Shown: positions 1-64,000 of the stretch, one piece after another
Layout: the number at the start of each line of letters is the position of its first letter
Position numbering within the stretch: position 1 is the first letter of the stretch
Source of the DNA: Tyto alba
Taxonomy: Eukaryota > Chordata > Aves > Strigiformes > Tytonidae
DNA: 64,000 bases
Direction of reading: 5' to 3'
NCBI RefSeq assembly: GCF_018691265.1
Contig: NW_024881327.1
Coordinates: 26,963,936 to 27,027,935, forward strand
Notes under the pieces: model-generated
The model's input: only the letters and a program-made list of their open reading frames with translations
What the model was told of the DNA's origin: nothing
The model's database searches: none
Position numbers and translations under genes: made by a program

Positions 1-91
1 CTTTTGTTATTGGTTTTAGTTTTTTTGGGGTTTTTTGTTTGCTTGTTTGGGGGGGGGTGTTGTTTTTTGGGTTTGTTGTGGTTTTTTTTTT
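1..91. repeat. T/G-rich low-complexity tract
   Basis: Runs of T alternate with runs of G, including nine consecutive G near position 51-59. It sits in the FRYL intron left of w1 and has several G-runs that could stack. The rest of 92-1010 is ordinary AT-rich intron in which I recognise nothing. Confidence 0.6.
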
Positions 92-986
92 TAATTGAGA
101 GAATACCTAAAAAGATGACAACTGGGAATCTTTTATTCTGTTCATAAGCTCATTCTTATGGGCAATTCCAAGAATCTCACTGGATTCTTCAAGATTATAA
201 ATACACCAAGAAATCCCTAATTGGAAAAGGGATTGCTGGAGTTGGTACGAAGAATGTTAGTTACTTACTGGTTTTACACAGTTTAAGAGCTAGAAGGAGC
301 AAAACTAAACTCCTAGTAGCAGCTATAAGACAAAAAATAATTGTTTTTCATACAGTGCATAGTTTAAACTGAATTATGTTACAAGATTTTATATTGATTC
401 GAGAACAAGCTAGCTTAATTGTTACAATAAAAATCAGTTGAAGGTGCGTAAACGCTAATACAGCCCACAGGAAAGGGCTATGTTGGGTGAAGCCTGGAGT
501 GCACACCCATAGAAGCATCCTTGTGTGCCTGCCCTGTTTTGCATTCTTTTCTTCTGTACCTGCTCTACTGTCTGCTGTCATAAACTGAATGATGGACTTA
601 GACGTTGTACCTGATCCAAAGCAGCTACTCCAATGTTTTAGACAAACTGTGTTAGTTTGCTGTAAAGTACATATACGTTACCAATGACTTTCTGAGAAAA
701 TTTTGTAGAAGCAATACACTCCTGGTGTTCATCACAAAAGGAATATCTGCTTTTTAGTTACTCTTCTGCTCTCAGAGTGAAAGATGTGTAAAATAATCTG
801 GAATTACTAGTTAAATATTCAAGTGATATTGGAAATATGCAATATAGGGCTGCTTTTATGAAAACATATTAAAACTTGTATTCAGTATTAAACACATCAG
901 GTTTCATTGTTAAAAAATTTTGAAACATTCTTAAAAGTCAAAAGAGTAATAATAGAATTTTCTAAGTGTCTTACAGGCACCAGTAA

Positions 987-63297
<62,311 letters not shown>

Positions 63298-64000
63298 TAG
63301 AATCTACTCATCAAGAAAATGTTGCAGGTCTTTATCTCTCGACACAGGTATCTAAAAGTAAACTGTGGGAAAAAAATTCTGAAATAAAAGCCCGTTTCCT
63401 TTTCTTACTACTATTCTATGTGTATACTCTGAGCCTGAGGTTTCTCCTTTGTGAAATTAATTTTTGTTGCACATTTCTGAAATTGACTTTGAATATATAA
63501 CATTGTATAAAGGTACTAGCATTGGGAAAAGCACATTCCTAATTTTAAAATCCTCTTTTAAAAATATTCAAATATTTTTAACATGAATATCAATAAAAAA
63601 TGGCTTTTTTTTTTTTCTTTATAAATGTTCTGGCTTATTTTATTAGATTAGAAGGGTGAGATTCACCTCCAGATGAAAACGTTTACATACAACTATCTAT
63701 ATGTGAATTAAGTGCCGTAACACCCATAGTATCCAAGGATCAAGTCAATACAGTAAAAGAAACCAAGAAAGCAATACATTTTATCCTAATATAAATATTG
63801 ACTTGTTGCTCAGCTGAATAGGTATTCAGACTTCTTTTGTTGGCTAGATCTCCACTGACTGTAATGGGGGCTTAAATAGCTGTGTTCTATATAGACACAT
63901 CAATTTATGTCTCCAATCCTGTAACTCTGGATCCCAATGGGGCTGACGTTTCTGTCAGTTATTTAGAATAATACAGTTTAGTATTATATAGTAGGGTATA

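Overview
The window is vertebrate nuclear DNA, AT-rich and intron-dense, and almost certainly from a bird. The host call rests on CR1 retrotransposon ends carrying the avian ATTCTATG octamer, on a solo LTR of a type I know from bird genomes, and on a compact gene with introns mostly of 0.1-4 kb. No bacterial, plasmid or CRISPR features are present.

One gene fills the window on the + strand: an internal part of FRYL (FRY-like transcription coactivator, a Furry-family scaffold). I can place 46 constitutive coding exons between 1011 and 63264. They join without any reading-frame break into 7374 nt (2458 codons). The product matches the FRYL protein as I remember it from human, nearly collinearly. 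The 5' end of the gene (roughly the first 340-350 codons and the promoter) lies left of the window. The last roughly 200 codons, the stop codon and the 3' UTR lie to the right. I number the exons w1-w46 within the window because the true numbering cannot be known here.

Layout: 1-1010 intron with a T/G low-complexity start; 1011-9220 N-terminal Furry-type helical repeats (w1-w11); 10207-24014 middle repeats (w12-w23), with a minus-strand CR1 at about 13405-13944; 25310-36909 the Ser-rich linker and the large 611-nt exon with clustered basic phosphosite-like motifs (w24-w33); 37540-43999 C-terminal repeat region (w34-w39); 46521-57268 acidic, Ser-rich, probably disordered tail segments (w40-w44), preceded by a plus-strand CR1 at about 45016-45948; 59995-63264 start of the conserved C-terminal region (w45-w46), with a solo ERV-type LTR before w45 and an old CR1 relic after it.

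The most interesting signals are small and concern splicing. They are a perfect-consensus 9-nt microexon (49054-49062), a phase-matched 57-nt cassette candidate (24178-24234), a weaker 171-nt cassette candidate, a NAGNAG acceptor, and a coding-looking island inside an intron near 32800-33005 that could be an alternative terminal exon. I found no second protein-coding gene and no RNA gene that I could support, though I did not search for RNA genes exhaustively.
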